Shown here in pieces: positions 1 through 7,397 of a stretch of DNA of 22,427 nt (positions are counted from its first letter, which is position 1; each line of letters opens with the position of its first letter). Made by a program: the position numbers and the translations under genes. The DNA is from a bacterium UBP1_UBA4783 (lineage in GTDB: Bacteria; Krumholzibacteriota; Krumholzibacteriia; Krumholzibacteriales; Krumholzibacteriaceae). The notes below the pieces were generated by a model that saw only the letters and a program-made list of their open reading frames with translations, made no database searches and was not told where the DNA came from. The stretch covers positions 18,209-40,635 of the forward strand of contig DHHB01000100.1 of assembly GCA_002403075.1 (NCBI GenBank), read 5' to 3'.

Positions 1-65
1 CGTCCCGCCTCGGCGAGCGGTACGGCGTCGGCGATCTCGTCCGCGCCGCGCTGAAGAACATCTAG
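1..65 (+). CDS. ruvA: Holliday junction branch migration protein RuvA, C-terminal end (partial)
   Basis: Only the last 20 codons are present, read in the frame starting at base 3 and ending at the TAG at 63-65. The visible residues end in LVRAALKNI. This fits the short C-terminal helix bundle (domain III) of RuvA, which contacts RuvB and usually ends in a D/E-L-I-R-x-A-L-K-like helix. The identification leans on context: ruvB starts 27 bases downstream, and ruvA-ruvB is a very common gene pair. RuvA binds the four-way Holliday junction and loads the RuvB motor. The 5' part lies outside the window. Confidence 0.7.
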   Translation, partial: SRLGERYGVGDLVRAALKNI

Positions 66-92
66 GCCCCCGGAGACGGGGAGGTCGCACCG

Positions 93-1118
93 GTGTCGAT
101 GAGCTACGTGACCGATCCCAAGGCGGTTCCCGAGGAGATACAGTCGGAGTCCCGCCTGCGCCCCCGGACGCTGGCCGAGTTCGTCGGCCAGACCAAGGCG
201 AAGGAGAACCTCGCCGTCTTCATCGAAGCGGCGAAGCGGCGGGAGGAGCCGCTCGACCACGTGCTCCTCTCGGGGCCGCCCGGCCTCGGCAAGACGACCC
301 TCGCCCACATCATCGCGAACGAGCTCGGCGTCGCCATACGCACGGCGTCGGGGCCCGCGTTCCAGAGCCCGGCCGAGCTTCTCGGCATCCTCACGCAGAC
401 CGCGCGGCGCGAGGTCCTCTTCATCGACGAGATCCACCGGCTGAGCCGCATCGTCGAGGAGCACCTCTATCCGGCGATGGAGGAGTTCCGCTGCGAGCTC
501 ATCGTCGACAAGGGCCCGCACGCGCGGCACTACTCGATCACGCTCGAGCCCTTCACGCTCGTCGGCGCGACGACCCGCGCCGGCATGATCACCGCGCCGA
601 TGCACAGCCGGTTCGGCGTCTCCGCGCGCCTCGATTTCTACGAGCCGGCGGACCTCGTGAGCATCGTGAAGCGCTCGGCGAGGCTCCTCGAGATCGACAT
701 CGACGACGAGGGGACCGAGCAGATCGCGCGGCGCTCGCGCGGCACGCCTCGGATCGCGAACCGCCTGCTCCGGCGGGTGCGCGACTTCGCCGAGATCAAG
801 GGTTCGGGCAGGATCGACCGCGGCATCGCCGATTACGCGCTCGCCCAGCTCGAGGTCGACGAGAAGGGCCTCAACGAGATGGACCGGCGCATCCTCGCCG
901 TCATCATCGAGAAGTTCTCGGGGGGGCCCGTCGGCATCAACTCGCTCTCCGTCGCCGTTTGCGAGGAATCCGACACGATCGAGGACGTCTACGAGCCGTT
1001 TCTCATCCAGGAAGGGTTCCTGCAGCGGACCTCGCGGGGACGGATCGCCACCGAGGCGGGGTACAAACACCTCGGCAGAAAAACGGGCGGCCGGGGGCCG
1101 CAGGGGAACCTTCTCTAG
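93..1118 (+). CDS. ruvB: Holliday junction branch migration helicase RuvB
   Basis: AAA+ ATPase motor that drives branch migration of RuvA-bound Holliday junctions in homologous recombination. The protein has 341 residues, the usual RuvB length. Visible motifs are Walker A GPPGLGKT at 61-68, Walker B with DEIH at about 109-115, sensor 1 GATTRAG at 158-164, the arginine finger in HSRFG (Arg173) and sensor 2 GTPRIANRLLRR at 217-228. The C-terminal winged-helix domain carries the family signatures GGPVGI and EDVYEP followed by GFLQRT. I chose the GTG at 93 because GGGGAGGT at 78-85 sits at normal spacing; an ATG two codons later would be too far away. It follows ruvA and precedes queA, consistent with one operon. 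Confidence 0.97.
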   Translation: MSMSYVTDPKAVPEEIQSESRLRPRTLAEFVGQTKAKENLAVFIEAAKRREEPLDHVLLSGPPGLGKTTLAHIIANELGVAIRTASGPAFQSPAELLGILTQTARREVLFIDEIHRLSRIVEEHLYPAMEEFRCELIVDKGPHARHYSITLEPFTLVGATTRAGMITAPMHSRFGVSARLDFYEPADLVSIVKRSARLLEIDIDDEGTEQIARRSRGTPRIANRLLRRVRDFAEIKGSGRIDRGIADYALAQLEVDEKGLNEMDRRILAVIIEKFSGGPVGINSLSVAVCEESDTIEDVYEPFLIQEGFLQRTSRGRIATEAGYKHLGRKTGGRGPQGNLL

Positions 1119-1146
1119 CGGGCTCGCCGCCCGCCGATCGATCACG

Positions 1147-2202
1147 ATGAAACTGAGCGATTTCGATTACGAGCTGCCGAAAGAACTCATCGCGCAGCAC
1201 CCCGCGAACCGGCGCGACGAGAGCCGGCTCCTCGTGCTCGACCGGTCGGGCGGCGGCATCCGGGAGACGCATTTCGCTAATTTTCCGCGCTTCCTTTCCG
1301 AGGGCGACATCCTCGTCGTCAACGAGACGCGCGTGATACCGGCGAGGATCTTCGGCCGCAAGCGCGGCGGCGCCGCCATCGAGGTGCTGCTCGTCCGCCG
1401 GATCGCGAACCGTCAGTGGATCGCCCTCCTCCGGCCGTCGAAGCGCGTGCGCGCCGGAGAGATCGTCTTCGTCGGGGAGCACGGGCACGAGCTGCTCGTC
1501 TCGGGCGCCGTCGGCCCGGGGGAGTGGCAGGTGAGCCTTCCCCCCGGTCTCGACGAGCGGGATTTCATCGAGCGCCACGGGCACGTGCCGCTCCCCCCGT
1601 ACATCAAGCGCGGCGACGATCCGGAGGATCGCGATCGGTACCAGACGATTTTCGCGCAGCGGGACGGCTCCGTCGCGGCGCCGACCGCGGGGCTCCATTT
1701 CACCGAGGAGATCCTCCTCGACCTCAAGCGCCGGGGCGTCGCGATCGTGCCCGTCACGCTCCACGTCGGTCCCGGCACCTTCCGTCCGCTCGCGAACGAG
1801 ACGGTCGAGGAGAACGCGCTCGAGCCCGAGCACGTTCTCGTGAAGAAGGCGCACTGGGACACGATCGCCTCCGCGCGGCGGTCCGGCAGGCGGCTCGTTT
1901 CGGTCGGCACGACGACGACGCGCACGATCGAGGCGTTCGCCGCGGGCCGCGTCGGCGGCCGCGAGGAGCGCGAGATCGACGGCGAGATCTACGTGTCCGG
2001 CACGACCGATCTCTTCATCTTTCCGGGGTACGAGTTCCGCGCCGTCGACGCCATACTCACGAACCTGCATCTCCCGCGATCGAGCCTCCTCCTCCTCGTT
2101 TCGGCCTTCGCGGACCGGGAGAGGATACTGGCGGCGTACCGGTGGGCGATCGGGCGCAAATTCAGATTCTACAGCTACGGCGACGCGATGTTCATCAGAT
2201 GA
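1147..2202 (+). CDS. queA: S-adenosylmethionine:tRNA ribosyltransferase-isomerase QueA
   Basis: Transfers and isomerises the ribosyl moiety of S-adenosylmethionine onto preQ1-modified tRNA to give epoxyqueuosine, the penultimate step of queuosine synthesis at the wobble base. The protein has 351 residues, typical for the family. The N-terminus MKLSDFDYELP followed by ELIAQHP is diagnostic. GHVPLPPYIKR lies at about 145-155, and the strongly conserved block from YQTIFA to TAGLHFT lies at about 165-186. The C-terminal NLHLPRSSLL motif is intact. The ATG at 1147 lies 28 bases after ruvB, with no strong Shine-Dalgarno sequence visible, which suggests translation linked to the upstream gene. tgt, which acts earlier in the same pathway, follows directly. 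Confidence 0.97.
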   Translation: MKLSDFDYELPKELIAQHPANRRDESRLLVLDRSGGGIRETHFANFPRFLSEGDILVVNETRVIPARIFGRKRGGAAIEVLLVRRIANRQWIALLRPSKRVRAGEIVFVGEHGHELLVSGAVGPGEWQVSLPPGLDERDFIERHGHVPLPPYIKRGDDPEDRDRYQTIFAQRDGSVAAPTAGLHFTEEILLDLKRRGVAIVPVTLHVGPGTFRPLANETVEENALEPEHVLVKKAHWDTIASARRSGRRLVSVGTTTTRTIEAFAAGRVGGREEREIDGEIYVSGTTDLFIFPGYEFRAVDAILTNLHLPRSSLLLLVSAFADRERILAAYRWAIGRKFRFYSYGDAMFIR

Positions 2203-2232
2203 CGCCGCGGCCGGGACCGCCGCGCGCCGCGG

Positions 2233-2248
2233 GGCTCTCGCGAGAGCC
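2233..2248. repeat. 16-bp perfect palindrome in the queA-tgt gap
   Basis: The bases GGCTCTCG followed by CGAGAGCC form a perfect palindrome in the 72-base gap between queA and tgt. In RNA it would form a six-pair stem closed by a CGCG loop. There is no T-tract after it, so it is not a classical terminator. It may be an mRNA processing or stability element, or simply GC-rich spacer. Confidence 0.4.
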
Positions 2249-2274
2249 GCCCCGGCCCGGTCCGGCGCGAGAGA

Positions 2275-3432
2275 ATGGAGAGAGGCGTGCCGTTCGCGTT
2301 CAGGCTCCTCGCGACCGATCCGGCCGGCGCCCGGCTCGGCCGAATGGAAACCGACCACGGCGCCGTCGAGACGCCGGCGTTCATGCCCGTCGGGACGCAG
2401 GCGACGGTGAAGACGCTCTCGAGCGCGGATCTCCTCGATATCGGCGCCGATATCGTTCTTGCGAACACGTACCATCTGTATCTCAGGCCCGGGGAGAAGC
2501 TCGTCGCCGGGATGGGCGGCATCCACCGCTTCATGGCGTGGCCGCGCCCCGTCCTCACCGACAGCGGCGGGTACCAGATCCTGAGCCTCGCCGACCTGCG
2601 CCGCCTCTCGGACGACGGCGTCGAGTTCCGTTCGCATCTCGACGGCTCGACCCACGAGCTCACGCCCGAGAAGGCCGTCGCCGTGCAGCTCGACATCGGC
2701 TCCGACGTCATGATGGTCCTCGACGAATGCACGAGCTGGCCCTGCGGCCGCGACGAGGCCGAGCGAGCCGTCGCGCGGACGACCCGCTGGGCGCGCCGGA
2801 GCCTCGGCGTCTGCGGCCCGCGCGTCGTCCGCGACGGCTACGAGCGGGTGCTCTTCGGGATCGTGCAGGGCTCCGTGTATCACGATCTGCGCGAGCGCTC
2901 GGCGGCGGAGCTCGTCTCGTGCGATTTCCCCGGCTACGCGATCGGCGGCCTCTCCGTCGGCGAGCCGAAGGACGAGACCTTCGCCGTTCTCTCGCGAACG
3001 GCGCCCCTCTTGCCCTCGGAGAAGCCCCGCTACCTCATGGGCGTCGGGCTCCCCGAGGACATCGTCGAAGGGGTCGCCCGCGGGATCGATCTCTTCGATT
3101 GCGTGCTCCCGACGCGCAACGCCCGCAACGGCGCCGTCTTCACCTCCGCCGGCAAGCTCGTCGTGAGGAACGCGGCCTACGCGCGGGACGAGCGGCCGCT
3201 CGATCCGGCGTGCGGCTGCATGGTGTGCCGCACCTACAGCCGCGCCTATCTGCGGCACCTCTTCAACGCGGGGGAGATGCTCGGACCGCGTCTCGCGACG
3301 CACCATAGCGTGCATTTCTACTTGCATCTCGTCTCGGAAATGAGGCAAGCTATCCGGGAAGGCCGCTTCGCGGAGTGGCGGAAGGCCTTTTATGAATCGT
3401 ATAGGATGAACGACTCTGATGTGGCGCAATAA
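2275..3432 (+). CDS. tgt: Queuine/preQ1 tRNA-guanine transglycosylase
   Basis: Exchanges the wobble guanine (position 34) of GUN-anticodon tRNAs for preQ1, feeding QueA encoded just upstream. The protein has 385 residues, normal for bacterial Tgt. The general acid/base Asp is in DSGGYQ (Asp96). The nucleophilic Asp lies in FDCVLPTRNARNG (Asp275), with the substrate loop AIGGLSVGE at about 222-230. The zinc site is complete: CGCMVC supplies Cys313, Cys315 and Cys318, and a His at about 346 is the fourth ligand. The start is uncertain. The ATG at 2275 has only a weak purine-rich site, while a GTG four codons later (2287) has GGAGAG just upstream. The C-terminal tail, rich in Arg, Tyr and Asp, is unremarkable. 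Confidence 0.97.
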   Translation: MERGVPFAFRLLATDPAGARLGRMETDHGAVETPAFMPVGTQATVKTLSSADLLDIGADIVLANTYHLYLRPGEKLVAGMGGIHRFMAWPRPVLTDSGGYQILSLADLRRLSDDGVEFRSHLDGSTHELTPEKAVAVQLDIGSDVMMVLDECTSWPCGRDEAERAVARTTRWARRSLGVCGPRVVRDGYERVLFGIVQGSVYHDLRERSAAELVSCDFPGYAIGGLSVGEPKDETFAVLSRTAPLLPSEKPRYLMGVGLPEDIVEGVARGIDLFDCVLPTRNARNGAVFTSAGKLVVRNAAYARDERPLDPACGCMVCRTYSRAYLRHLFNAGEMLGPRLATHHSVHFYLHLVSEMRQAIREGRFAEWRKAFYESYRMNDSDVAQ

Positions 3433-3441
3433 GGAGGAGCG

Positions 3442-3762
3442 ATGAATCTGTTCTTGGCGTTTAGCACGAATCCCCAGGGCGGCGGGGGAAGCCCCAACAT
3501 GCTCGTGAGTTTCATACCGATCCTCCTCATCTTCATCATCTTCTACCTGCTCCTCATCCTGCCGCAGCAGAAGAAGCAGAAGCAGCACCAGAACATGCTG
3601 AGCACCCTCCGCAAGGGCGACCGCGTCGTGACGAACGCGGGCATCTACGGCACCGTCCACGACGTGAAGGAGCAGATGATCGTCCTCAAGATCGCCGAGG
3701 AAGTGAAGATCGAGATCGTCAAGAACGCCGTCGCCGCCGTCGTCGAGAAGCGAGAGGAGTAA
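3442..3762 (+). CDS. yajC: Sec translocon accessory protein YajC
   Basis: Small inner-membrane protein that co-purifies with SecDF and SecYEG. It has 106 residues, the usual length, with one hydrophobic segment at about 21-40 rich in Ile, Leu and Phe. This is followed by the basic PQQKKQKQ linker and the cytoplasmic domain signature RVVTNAGIYG at about 61-70. An excellent AAGGAGGA site at 3432-3439 precedes the ATG. tgt-yajC is a widespread pair. Here, however, def follows rather than the secD-secF genes that often come next. Confidence 0.95.
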   Translation: MNLFLAFSTNPQGGGGSPNMLVSFIPILLIFIIFYLLLILPQQKKQKQHQNMLSTLRKGDRVVTNAGIYGTVHDVKEQMIVLKIAEEVKIEIVKNAVAAVVEKREE

Positions 3763-3799
3763 GGGCGCGCGGCCGGACGCGCGCTCGAAAGCGCAGGAC

Positions 3800-4315
3800 A
3801 TGGCGAAACGTCTCGGGATGCGAACGTACGGGGACGCGGTTCTCAGGGCGAAGACCGAACGGATCGCCGAAGAACGGTCCCGGCTCGCGCCGCTGTTCGC
3901 CGACATGGCCGAAACGATGCGCGCGGAGCGGGGCGTCGGTCTCGCGGCGCCGCAGGTCGGCGTTTCGAAGCGGATCGCGGTCATGAACCCCGAGCCCGAC
4001 AACGACGAGACGCTCATCAGGATGGTAAACCCCCGCATCGTCGCCGTCTCCGACGAGCTCGAAACGCTCGAGGAGGGCTGCCTGAGCGTTCCGGGCATCC
4101 GCGGGGAGGTCGCGCGGCACGTCTGGGTCGAGGTCTCGTACGAGGACGAGAAGGGGGTGGAACGGAAGCTCAGGGCCGAGGGTCTCCTCGCGCGGATCGT
4201 TCAGCACGAGCTCGATCACCTCGACGGCGTCCTGTTCATCGACCGCCTCTCGCTCGCCAAACGGGCGCTCATCAAGCCGAAGCTCAAGGGCCTTGCCGGC
4301 GGCAAGGAGAGATAG
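3800..4315 (+). CDS. def: Peptide deformylase
   Basis: Removes the formyl group from the N-terminal methionine of nascent proteins. The protein has 171 residues. All three family motifs are present: GVGLAAPQVG at 45-54, EGCLS at 92-96 with metal ligand Cys94, and HELDH at 136-140 with metal ligands His136 and His140 and catalytic Glu137. The ATG at 3800 follows a 37-base spacer with only a weak GCAGGA site. def and fmt are adjacent in many bacteria because they act at opposite ends of the formyl-methionine cycle. Here def stops one base before the fmt start codon. Confidence 0.97.
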   Translation: MAKRLGMRTYGDAVLRAKTERIAEERSRLAPLFADMAETMRAERGVGLAAPQVGVSKRIAVMNPEPDNDETLIRMVNPRIVAVSDELETLEEGCLSVPGIRGEVARHVWVEVSYEDEKGVERKLRAEGLLARIVQHELDHLDGVLFIDRLSLAKRALIKPKLKGLAGGKER

Positions 4316-4316
4316 G

Positions 4317-5255
4317 ATGGAGCGGGTGGTGTTCTTCGGCTCTCCCGCCTTCGCCCTCCCGTCGCTCGAAGCTCTCATCGACAGCGAATGGAAGCCGCGG
4401 CTCGTCGTCACCCGCCCCGACCGTCCCGCCGGGCGCGGCAGGAAGCTCACGCCCACGCCGGTGCGCGAGCTCGCCGAGAGCCGGGGCATCCCCGTCATGA
4501 TCCTCGAGAGCTTCCGCGCGGGGGGCGCCCTCGAGGCCCTCGCCGCCGCCGATCCCGACTTCTTCGCCGTCGTTTCGTTCGGCAGGATATTTCCCCCGGA
4601 GGCGCTCGCCGTCCCGCGCCTCGGCTGCGTCAACCTCCACGCCTCGCTCCTCCCCGCGTACCGCGGGGCGAGCCCGATACAGGCGGCGGTCGTGAACGGC
4701 GAGAGGACGACCGGCGTCACGACGATGGAGATGGCCGCCGAGCTCGACGCGGGGCCGGTCTACCTGAGCGAGCGCACGCCGATCGATCCGGACGAGAACG
4801 CGGGCGAGCTCGCGGAGAGGCTCGCGCGGATCGGCGCGCCGCTGCTCGTTGAGACGCTCCGCCGCGTCGCGCGCGAGGGGCTCCGGCCGGCGCCGCAGCC
4901 GCCGGAAGGGATCTCGACCGCTCCGACGCTCCGCAAGCGCGACGGCCTCGTCCCGTGGGATCGCGACGCCGTCCGCGTGCACGACCACATCCGCGGCATG
5001 AATCCGCGTCCGGGGAGCTTCACGTTCCTGCGGGGCGCGGCCCTCAAGGTGCTTCGCGCCGCGGTCGCGGATCCCTCCGGGCCGGCGCGGGGGCGTCCGG
5101 GGACGATCCTCGAGGCGAGAGGCGGCACGATACTCGTCTCCTGCGGCGGCGGCGCCGTGAGGCTGCTCGAGCTTCAGGCCGAAGGCAGGAAGGCGCTCGG
5201 GGCCGCGGAGTTCCTCCGGGGCTTCGCGCTCGAGAAAGGAGAGGTTTGTGGCTGA
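4317..5255 (+). CDS. fmt: Methionyl-tRNA formyltransferase
   Basis: Transfers a formyl group from 10-formyltetrahydrofolate to Met-tRNA(fMet). The protein has 312 residues. The N-terminal formyltransferase domain shows VFFGSPAFALPSL at the start, the RPAGRGRKL loop at about 37-44 and the catalytic triad Asn106, His108 and Asp144 in CVNLHASLLP and ELDAGP. A C-terminal domain for tRNA binding follows from about residue 205. I chose the ATG at 4317 because AAGGAGA at 4304-4310 is well placed; an in-frame TTG eight codons upstream lies inside def and adds no conserved residues. The 3' end overlaps the next gene by 8 bases. The rsmB gene that often follows fmt is absent here. Confidence 0.97.
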   Translation: MERVVFFGSPAFALPSLEALIDSEWKPRLVVTRPDRPAGRGRKLTPTPVRELAESRGIPVMILESFRAGGALEALAAADPDFFAVVSFGRIFPPEALAVPRLGCVNLHASLLPAYRGASPIQAAVVNGERTTGVTTMEMAAELDAGPVYLSERTPIDPDENAGELAERLARIGAPLLVETLRRVAREGLRPAPQPPEGISTAPTLRKRDGLVPWDRDAVRVHDHIRGMNPRPGSFTFLRGAALKVLRAAVADPSGPARGRPGTILEARGGTILVSCGGGAVRLLELQAEGRKALGAAEFLRGFALEKGEVCG

Positions 5256-6012
5256 AGAGACGGGCGAACGGCCGGCCGGCAAGCGCCAGTACCCCGGCGT
5301 CGTGAAATACCTTCTCCTGATCGCCGGGGCCTTCGTCGCGGGCGTCCTCATCTTCGATCTCGTGATCATGCCGGCCATCACCGGCAAGCGGGACGTCGCC
5401 GTCGTTCCGGCGCTCGAGGGGATGAGCCTCATGCACGCGGAGGCGGTGTGCCGGAGGCAGCATCTCGAGCTCGTCGTCGCGGGGCGGAGAAACTCGGACG
5501 AGGTTCCGCTCGATTACGTCATCTCCCAGACGCCGCGGGCGGGCGCGAGCCTCAAGCAGGGGCGCACGGTCAAGGTCGTGGCGAGCGACGGCGAACGGAT
5601 GGAGACGGTGCCGGAGCTCTCCGGCAAATCGATCCGCGAAGCGGAGCTCTCTCTCGAGAGCGCGGCGCTCGCGCGCGGGCGGATCGTCCGCGTCTACGCG
5701 CCGGGAACCGGACAGCCGGCCGTGGCGGCGTCGAGCCCCGCGGCGGGCACGCGCGTTCCGCGCGGATGCACCGTCGATATCCTCGTCGCGATGCGAGGCG
5801 AGCCGCGCTCGTACCTCATGCCGAATCTCGTCGGAAGGGATTTCCCCTTCGCGAAGGTGCGTCTCGAAGGGCTCGGTTTCAGCGTGGCGCACCGCGTGAC
5901 GAGGAGATCGGAAGGCGCCTTTCCGAACGCGATCGTCGAGCAGAGCCCCCGGGCGGGAACGAGGATTCAGGAAGGAGAGACCATTGAGCTCGTTGTTTCG
6001 GCGTCTGATTGA
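5248..6012 (+). CDS. Membrane-anchored triple-PASTA-domain protein
   Basis: The protein has 254 residues. A short basic cytoplasmic N-terminus is followed by a membrane segment at about 20-42 and then three PASTA repeats at about 50-115, 119-183 and 190-252. Each shows the P-x-L-x-G start and an S-x-P-x-x-G-x-x-x-x-x-G-x-x-x-x-V pattern. PASTA domains bind muropeptides or beta-lactams in Ser/Thr kinases and penicillin-binding proteins, but here there is no kinase, transpeptidase or other catalytic domain. A role as an envelope or peptidoglycan sensor or scaffold is an inference. The GTG at 5248 has AAAGGAGAGG at 5235-5244. It overlaps fmt by 8 bases and rpe by 29 bases, so it is probably translationally coupled to both. 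Confidence 0.9.
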   Translation: MAEETGERPAGKRQYPGVVKYLLLIAGAFVAGVLIFDLVIMPAITGKRDVAVVPALEGMSLMHAEAVCRRQHLELVVAGRRNSDEVPLDYVISQTPRAGASLKQGRTVKVVASDGERMETVPELSGKSIREAELSLESAALARGRIVRVYAPGTGQPAVAASSPAAGTRVPRGCTVDILVAMRGEPRSYLMPNLVGRDFPFAKVRLEGLGFSVAHRVTRRSEGAFPNAIVEQSPRAGTRIQEGETIELVVSASD

Positions 6013-6667
6013 CGGGGGCGGCGTCGCCGTGGCGCCGTCGGTGCTCGCGGCGGATTTCGCCCGCCTCGAGAAGGAGATCCGCGCGGTCGATGCGGCCGGC
6101 GCCGACTGCCTCCATCTCGACGTCATGGACGGCAACTTCGTTCCGAACATCACGTTCGGCCCCTTCGTCGTCGAGGCGATCGCGAGGCTCACGAAGCTGC
6201 CGCTCATCACCCATCTCATGATATTGAACCCCGGCGACTACGCGGAGCGGTTCGTCGAGGCGGGCAGCTACGCGGTGAGCTTTCACCGGGAGGCGATGGA
6301 GTCCGGGCACGCGGACCTTCTGAAGAAGATACGGGCCCTCGGGTGCAAGGCGGGCGTGGCGATCAATCCCGACACGCCGCTCTCCGCCGTCATCGACCTA
6401 CTTCCCGGGCTCGATTTCCTCCTCGTCATGACGGTGTTCCCGGGATTCGGCGGCCAGAGCTTCATCCCCGAGGCGCTCGGAAAGGCCGAGGAGGCCGCGC
6501 GCGTCAGGAAAGAGAAGGGGCTCGACTTCCTCATCGAGGTCGACGGCGGCGTGAAGCCGGAGAACGCCCGCCTCGTGAGGGAAGCGGGCGCCCAGATCGT
6601 CGTCGCCGGCACCGCGATCTTCCGGAGCCCCGATTACGCCGCCGCCGTCGCCGCCATCCGCGGGTGA
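5984..6667 (+). CDS. rpe: Ribulose-phosphate 3-epimerase
   Basis: Interconverts ribulose 5-phosphate and xylulose 5-phosphate in the pentose phosphate pathway. The protein is a 227-residue TIM barrel. APSVLAADF lies at about 17-25. The metal and catalytic residues are in HLDVMDG (His44, Asp46), THLM (His77) and EVDGG (Asp187), and the phosphate-loop motif FPGFGGQSF is at about 152-160. I chose the TTG at 5984 because GAAGGAGAG at 5971-5979 sits 4 bases upstream and no ATG or GTG precedes the conserved APS motif. The start lies within the end of the PASTA gene. This is the last gene of the plus-strand run. Confidence 0.95.
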   Translation: MSSLFRRLIDGGGVAVAPSVLAADFARLEKEIRAVDAAGADCLHLDVMDGNFVPNITFGPFVVEAIARLTKLPLITHLMILNPGDYAERFVEAGSYAVSFHREAMESGHADLLKKIRALGCKAGVAINPDTPLSAVIDLLPGLDFLLVMTVFPGFGGQSFIPEALGKAEEAARVRKEKGLDFLIEVDGGVKPENARLVREAGAQIVVAGTAIFRSPDYAAAVAAIRG

Positions 6668-6672
6668 CCCGC
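6659..6672. other. Small hairpin spanning the rpe stop codon
   Basis: CGCGGG and CCCGCG form a perfect six-pair stem with the rpe TGA stop codon in the three-base loop. There is no T-tract on either side. It lies in the 15-base gap between the convergent rpe and toxin genes and might slow transcription there, but the evidence for a real terminator is weak. Confidence 0.25.
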
Positions 6673-6682
6673 GCCGCCGCGG

Positions 6683-7114
6683 CTACCCTCCGAGCGCGTC
6701 CCGCGCGCGCAGGATCCCGAGGATCTCGACCGGCAGGTACGCGGGGACCCGCGAGCCCTGATACTCGCGCGCGCCGCGGGTGACGATCGCCCGGGCTCCC
6801 GTGCGGTACGCCGCCTCGGAGACGATCTCCCTCTCGAAATCGGGCAGCCTTCCCTCGATCGCCGACTCGAGCACGGCGCGCGTGACGGGAGCCACCTCGA
6901 CTATCGAGAGCAGCCGCTTGACGATCCTCCGCGCGCGAGCGGCGCCGAGGGGCTCCGCGGCCGTCCGGTGGACCGTTTCGACCGTCGCGGCGCTCACGCG
7001 CCCCGCGGCGTCGCCGCGTTCCACCCGGGAGAAGAGCTCGGCCGCCTCCGCCGCGTGGGGCGCGCGATCGAGGAGCAGGTCGAGGACGACGTCGGTGTCG
7101 ATGAGCAGTATCAC
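6683..7114 (-). CDS. PIN-domain toxin (putative ribonuclease) of a type II toxin-antitoxin pair
   Basis: The protein has 143 residues and begins MILLIDTDVVLDLLLDR, the N-terminal strand of PIN_3-type nucleases with Asp6 and Asp8. Other candidate metal-binding acids are Glu46 and the Asp92/Glu94 pair in LPDFERE. The closing ARAIVTRG strand is typical of the family. PIN toxins cleave RNA in a metal-dependent way. At the usual DFED motif this protein has DFER, so an acidic residue is replaced by Arg95, which may weaken activity. It starts at a GTG that overlaps the antitoxin stop (GTGA, 4 bases), so the two are co-translated. It is convergent with rpe. Confidence 0.85.
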   Translation of the reverse strand: MILLIDTDVVLDLLLDRAPHAAEAAELFSRVERGDAAGRVSAATVETVHRTAAEPLGAARARRIVKRLLSIVEVAPVTRAVLESAIEGRLPDFEREIVSEAAYRTGARAIVTRGAREYQGSRVPAYLPVEILGILRARDALGG

Positions 7115-7344
7115 GGCCGCCTCCCGTCGCGCGCGGCGCCGCCGCCCGGGGCGAGCCCGCGCAGCGCCCCCCGGAGCGCGTCGGTCCGCGGGGTGGGTTC
7201 GACCGCTCCCGCGCCCTCCCCGGCCTCGAGCGACGAGAGCATGTCGGCGACGAGGCGCGAGAGCGAGCGTCCGGACGCGCGGGCGCGTTTCTTGGCGCGG
7301 GCGACGAGCCGGTCGTCGATCCGCAGAGTGAGCTTCGTTTCCAT
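7111..7344 (-). CDS. Ribbon-helix-helix antitoxin (DUF6364-like)
   Basis: The protein has 77 residues. A beta strand TKLTLRID at 3-10 is followed by helix A at about 11-24 and helix B beginning RSLSRLVADML at about 26-36, the ribbon-helix-helix DNA-binding fold. The tail is rich in Gly, Pro and Arg and probably wraps the toxin. The Lys- and Arg-rich helix A followed by SLSxLV resembles DUF6364 antitoxins, which commonly pair with PIN toxins. I chose the ATG at 7344 because GGGAGG at 7350-7355 is ideally spaced. A longer frame would run back through the promoter. It probably neutralises the toxin and represses its own promoter at the inverted repeat just upstream. Confidence 0.85.
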   Translation of the reverse strand: METKLTLRIDDRLVARAKKRARASGRSLSRLVADMLSSLEAGEGAGAVEPTPRTDALRGALRGLAPGGGAARDGRRP

Positions 7345-7367
7345 GTCCGCCTCCCGGTGAAATTCAT

Positions 7368-7397
7368 GCCGTATAAATATATTAATAATTATACGGC
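7368..7397. promoter_or_regulatory. Inverted-repeat operator over the antitoxin promoter
   Basis: GCCGTATAA at 7368-7376 and TTATACGGC at 7389-7397 are perfect 9-base inverted arms separated by 12 A/T bases. The right arm overlaps the TATAAT box of the minus-strand promoter. The position fits autoregulation by the ribbon-helix-helix antitoxin, whose relatives bind short palindromes at their own promoters. The binding protein is inferred. Confidence 0.7.

Noticed and set aside
2203..2274. preQ1 riboswitch in the queA-tgt gap
   Set aside because: Only a simple palindrome and GC-rich spacer are present. There is no pseudoknot-type C-rich loop and A-rich tail, and the gap lies inside the operon.
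1003..4098. Very long open frame on the minus strand (over 1000 codons) opposite queA, tgt and yajC
   Set aside because: Its composition is Arg-, Glu- and Asp-rich with no recognisable domain, and the plus strand carries unmistakable housekeeping genes. It is a high-GC antisense artefact. The same holds for long antisense frames opposite the M14, lat, M29 and ligase genes.
6659..6672. Strong terminator after rpe
   Set aside because: The hairpin has six pairs but no T-tract; kept only as a low-confidence structure.
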